This document shows, one piece after another, positions 60,254-64,000 of a stretch of DNA of 64,000 nucleotides; the stretch's first letter is position 1; every line of letters starts with the position of its first letter. The translations under genes and the position numbers were made by a program. The stretch comes from Urophycis tenuis. Taxonomy: Eukaryota; Chordata; Actinopteri; Gadiformes; Phycidae. The notes beneath the pieces were generated by a model. It made no database searches. It was not told the origin of the DNA and saw only the letters and a program-made list of their open reading frames with translations. The stretch lies in contig JAXIVH010000101.1 in the NCBI GenBank assembly GCA_036785325.1, positions 242,382 to 306,381 of the forward strand. Reading direction: 5' to 3'.

Positions 60254-62908
60254 GTTGTCGCCAATCAGTCGAAGCATTTATCAAGGCTGTGTTTACACCG
60301 TGGCGGTGTTTACGAGTGGAAACCGGAAAAGCGATCTCCAGCCAATGTAGCTCGCGGACCAATCACAGCCAAAGCCAACGCGTTGGGACGGCGTCGCCTC
60401 GACGCGCGTCTAGGATTTGGGGAGGTGCGCGTCGAGGACGTAAAGGGTCCGCAAAGGGTCCGCCGTGGGTCCGCCGTCCCAACGCGTCGCGGCGACGCGG
60501 AAGTATAAACGAAGCATAACTAGGCCTTTAGAGGAGTAAGAGGGAGTGGAGATGGGTGGAAGAGGGTATGCAAGACTTGTGGTCTTATAGGGAAAGACCA
60601 CAGGTTGACTGTGACGAATCAAATGTGACAGCTATGCTTTCAAATGACACATGTTACCTTAGTGAAGGAGGAGACGGGGAAAGTGGCAAAGTCTGAGGAG
60701 ACCTTGGCTCCTGGCTGCTGTGAAACCACGTGCTCTGCTACTTCACCCTGAGAACGAGGAGAGACGTGCAGAAGATGAAGTCAGGGGCGATTTTCAATGC
60801 TTGCTATTCAAAAGTTTCGGAGGGAAGGAAGTATACGGTAGCAGAGTAGATGTTTAATTGATTGTGTACTCGTCCTCATGAAAGTTGTGATTTACATTTG
60901 GAAGCAAAATAAAATAAAAAATAGTGAATAAATAATTGTAGAAATGAATGAGATTAGTCTATTGCCCATGCCTGTTACAGGATGGATACCCGACCCGAGC
61001 CTGACGGGACCCGACGGGCCGGGTCGGGTTCGGACGATTATTTAGAAATTATGCTGGGGTTCGGGTCGGGTTCGGGTCGGGCTCGGTCAAATCTGCGCGA
61101 TTTGAAAATTTTAATTTACCCACACGTTAACCCGCACATGTTGCGCTAAAAAAAAAGCTTGATGCCTGTCGGGGTTGGGTCGGGTTCGGTTACTGTTCTC
61201 TCGGACACTGGCCCGATCCGCACTCTAATGCCTGTAACAATGCATTGCTTACTGTACTCCCGACAACAGTATATTTGTAAATTGTTGAAACATGTACAGC
61301 TGGAGGAACACGTGCAGAGGAGGTGAGGAGGATACCTTGAGTCTGTCCACAGCGTCGCTGAAGCTCTTCAACCGAGCCGTCTGCTCCAGGAGCTGAGCGC
61401 TCGCACTGACTGATGGGACACGCGGCAGAGAGTGCAAAGAGTTATTCACTTGGACTCCACACGCCTCTCTCTCTACACCCCATACCTGTCTACACCCACT
61501 CCGTCCCTCTTCTCCACCACCACAGCTGCTCTCTCTCTCTCTCTCCCTCTCCCCCTCTCCCTCCCCCTCTTCCCCTCTTCCCCCGTTCCCCTCCTCCCCT
61601 CCTCCCCTCTCAGCAGCACACCTGGTGTCTTCCCAGTGATGTCCACCACCTTGACGTTGGTGCTCAGCTTGAGCAGCGTGGCCTGCAGTTGGTCGGTGCG
61701 GCGGTAGATGGCGGTGTTGAGGCTCTCTGTGGAGGAGGAGCTGCCAGGGGCATCCCTGTTGATCTGAGGCAGCCTGGGAGGGCAGAGCGGGGTCAGGGAC
61801 GCCAGCTGAGCTCTCATCTTCTCTGCCTGTGGAGAGCCAGAGAGAGGAAAGGTGTGGGGTATTTATTTATGTTTTTTACATTAACAGCGGTTGCTGTTAA
61901 CATGAGCATATAGCCATATAATATGGCATATAGCATAGCATTGCAATGATGCCTAGTTGTGCCGTTCTTCAATGTAACATTACAGCGACGGTCGGAGCCG
62001 TACGAGCCAAAGAAAAAAGTCCTCGTCCTTCGTCTACTTCCGTGAGCAGCTCCCTAAGCTCTTGTACTTATTCATCAGCCATCGTCCATTATTCACTATT
62101 CATATCACTTATCTACCTCATCCACTTTATTCTGCCACTTATTTGATTTGTTATTATTTTATTTGTTGTTTTATTATTTTTTTTCTATTATGCAAAGTTG
62201 AGTTCACCCGAGCAACAACAATTTCACTGCTGGTAACGATGTACGTAAACTTGAAAACTTGGGGAAAACGTGTCTACCTTGAGTCTGATGTTCTCGTTCT
62301 TCAGGTGTTTGATGCCCAGCCGTTGGGCCTCCACCTGCTGCCTGAGGAGAGGGGAGTCCACCACCTGCACAGGCCCCCCGAGTGCTGCAGGACAGGACGG
62401 GAGAGGTTCACCACGAGAGCCGCTAGGCGCCATGCAGTGGTTCCCTGACATTAAGGGTTTGCCACTACTCTATGCAGGCGTTTCTCAAGTCTCATTCATT
62501 CAAGTAGTTGAAATAAGCAATTCATAGACAGCTAGAAACAACACAGGTTTGCATGTTTTAACATTAGACTGCTGCACTTTGACTTGGATTTTAGGAGTTA
62601 TTATAATTTTTCAAAGATGAACCAAAGATACTGAATTATTTTTTGGGTTATTGGTTTGAGCATAAATAATAATCATAAAAGTGAAGTTAAGTGAAGTCAA
62701 ATCTGATAAACTGGACATACAACACAAGCGGTGAAGCCAGACCTCTCTTTAGTGACCCGAGAACCATCAAGGTGAATGTCATTTCAAAGCACAAGGCCAA
62801 GTAATATTGTCTTTTTGGTTTGTCAAGTATTCATGCGTTCTTGAATACTACTAAGGGAAGAAATGTTGAACCATGGTGAAGAGAACACGCACACGCGCAC
62901 ACACGCGC

Positions 62909-62970
<62 letters not shown>

Positions 62971-63915
62971 CTGGTCCAGCCGCTCCCTGCACAATCGAGG
63001 CGATTCCAGAGGCTGACTGCTGGCCCCTGAGCCCTTCAACTGTGATCTTTGATTGGTTACTGAGTCGCTGCTTCAGCTCCGCCTTCTCGGCCTCCAATTG
63101 GTCAATGTCTGCCTGGAGGGCGTCCATCGTCTCCTCAAACTCCCTGTGGGTGGAAAGGATGAGGAGGTGAGCAAAGAAAAAAGGAACATGAAAAAGGAAA
63201 ACATGATGAACGCTTTGTAATGAGCTGTGTGTGTGTGTGTGTGTGTGTGAACTCTGGGTGAGTGTATGCGAGAGCATAAAGGCTCCCACTCCATGCAGAC
63301 CACTCACTTTTCCTTCTTCTTCAGCAAGCTGTGGGTGTCATCCAGCTTGGTCTGAATGCGCTCCACCCGCTCGTCTGCGTCCTTGGTGGACGTGTCCAGC
63401 TTCTTCTCCAGCAGACTGAGGCGCACGCTGGCCTCACTGAGCTCCTCCCCCTGGGGGGCGATGAGGCGAGGTCAAGCGAGTTTATAAAGTGTGGCTCAAG
63501 GACGGCCAAACACAGAGCATCAAAGCGACTAGTGCTTTAAACTGAGGGGATGTTTGCCTGAAATTAAAATGGCTCTTATGACAGAAAATGTTATGGGATA
63601 TAACCAAACATGGGTTTGCGGTAAAGGTAAAGTGTTGCGATTACAACCAGCCAACACACACACGCACACACACACACACACACACACGCACACATGCACA
63701 CGCGCACACACGCACACGGCTGTCAAGGTACGGGCCGTGTGACTTTATGTTCTACAATCCTTCACATCAGCGTGTCAGGTGAGTGGGACCTTGATCTTGA
63801 GAGACTTCTTCAACTCCTTGATGACCGTCTCTCGGTCCTCCAGCTTGACCCCCAGACCCTCGGAGTCAGTCATCTCCGCCCGCACCGCTGCGGCCCGGGC
63901 CTCCACCGGGGGGGT
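59508..63915 (-). CDS. dctn1: Dynactin subunit 1 (p150Glued), C-terminal 351 residues in eight exons
   Basis: Exons are 63790-63915, 63308-63450, 62971-63143, 62278-62384, 61622-61826, 61336-61409, 60658-60747 and 59508-59645. They total 1056 nt and stay in one frame to TGA. All have AG acceptors and GT donors. Recognisable p150Glued segments are LSLLEKKLD, FEETMDALQADIDQLEAEKA, VDSPLLRQQVEAQRLGIKHL, RRTDQLQATLLKLS...VVDIT, QLLEQTARLKSFSDAVDRLK, DFATFP and the end HRLVLSQHQLQQVHRLL. The protein is the large coiled-coil shoulder subunit of dynactin, which links dynein to cargo and microtubules in the cytoplasm. The CAP-Gly and first coiled coil lie outside the window. A TG microsatellite begins exactly at the donor of the third exon. 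A paralogue letter (a or b) cannot be assigned. Confidence 0.95.
59990..60203. mobile_element. Fold-back MITE nested in the Harbinger-type MITE
   Basis: Arms of about 35 bp, TGGTCATTACATACGGATTA inward from the left and its near-exact complement from the right, enclose an AT-rich centre. CCATTCTG occurs on both flanks with overlap. Confidence 0.65.
60223..60253. repeat. (CA)n(TA)n microsatellite
   Basis: A short run of CACACA followed by TATATA. Confidence 0.8.
60980..61230. repeat. GGGTCGGGTTCGGG-type interspersed repeat
   Basis: It has repeated CGGGTCGGGTTCGG phrases with opposite-strand ACCCGACCCGAGCC at the left edge. This is typical of a fish hAT-like non-autonomous repeat. Ends are uncertain. 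Confidence 0.4.
61530..61610. repeat. Pyrimidine-rich simple repeat in dctn1 intron
   Basis: It is a long CT tract (CTCTCCCTCTCCCC type) just downstream of the donor of exon 61622-61826 on the transcribed strand, where it is purine-rich. Confidence 0.75.
62885..62970. repeat. (CA)n microsatellite abutting a dctn1 splice donor
   Basis: About 86 bp of CA repeat with some CGCACA units. On the coding strand it is (GT)n and its first GT is the donor of exon 62971-63143. Confidence 0.9.
63226..63249. repeat. (TG)n microsatellite
   Basis: About 12 TG units in a dctn1 intron. Confidence 0.85.
63654..63718. repeat. (CA)n microsatellite
   Basis: CA repeat with CG and TG interruptions in a dctn1 intron. 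Confidence 0.85.
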
Positions 63916-64000
63916 CTGGTGAGGGGAGGGCCAGGGTCAAAACAATACAAAACCAAGTTTCAGAGGTCATCCCTTTGTACATCATCCTGTCTGTTTGTTC

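Larger units (their letters stand above)
59825..60530. mobile_element. Harbinger-type MITE in a dctn1 intron
   Basis: It starts GCCTGGTTTATGCTTCTGCG and ends with the complement of a related sequence (GAAGTATAAACGAAGCATAA...GGC), with CG-rich GACGCG-type subterminal repeats near 60370-60500. This resembles the abundant fish MITE family. Target duplication is unclear. Confidence 0.55.

Noticed and set aside
61413..61913. Plus-strand 166-codon ORF
   Set aside because: It is made of a CT-rich simple repeat plus the antisense of a dctn1 exon.

Overview
This is teleost fish nuclear DNA. The evidence is intron-containing vertebrate genes (the C-terminal exons of dynactin p150Glued and a two-exon XC-type chemokine receptor), vertebrate tRNA and snRNA genes, and fish-type transposons (Tc1, hAT, PIF/Harbinger, a REL-endonuclease non-LTR element and a Gmr1-like Ty3/gypsy element). 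Nothing looks bacterial or organellar.

Positions 1-48310 hold a tandem array of RNA genes. A unit of about 4.4 kb (5.6 kb in its long form) carries, in order, a relic of a Tc1 transposase end, two tRNA-Asn (one decayed), tRNA-Lys(+), tRNA-Lys(-, variant), tRNA-Thr(TGT), tRNA-Thr(AGT), tRNA-Lys(-), tRNA-Asp, tRNA-Leu, a tRNA-Leu pseudogene, a tRNA-Gly(GCC) half gene, tRNA-Gly(TCC) and a U6-like snRNA with its own PSE/TATA-type promoter. Long units add tRNA-Gln, tRNA-Ser, a tRNA-Ser pseudogene and a second tRNA-Gly(TCC). I place units at 1-4369, 4370-8738, 8739-14360, 14361-23364, 23365-29959 and a decayed one at 29960 to about 48310. Units 1 and 2 are almost identical; decay increases to the right.

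Mobile elements have broken the right part of the array. A 3.36 kb hAT element with an intact transposase ORF sits in unit 4. A 5.2 kb PIF/Harbinger element splits a tRNA-Leu gene in unit 6, and itself holds a hAT-like insert and a 5'-truncated REL-endonuclease LINE. A solo-LTR-like insert holds a 6.55 kb LTR retrotransposon whose domain order is PR-IN-RT-RH (Gmr1-like). Unit 5 also carries U5-like and U2-like snRNA sequence in tandem on the minus strand.

Positions 48310-64000 are ordinary genic and intergenic DNA: a SINE, a LINE relic, the XCR1-like receptor (51821-54500, plus), an unidentified terminal exon (56282-56389, minus), fold-back MITEs, a candidate small membrane-protein gene (58288-58629, plus), and eight 3'-terminal exons of dctn1 (63915 down to 59508, minus). 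The small gene and dctn1 converge on AATAAA signals about 30 bp apart.

All coordinates were derived by eye. tRNA identities come from cloverleaf and anticodon reading; protein identities come from remembered family motifs, with no database search.
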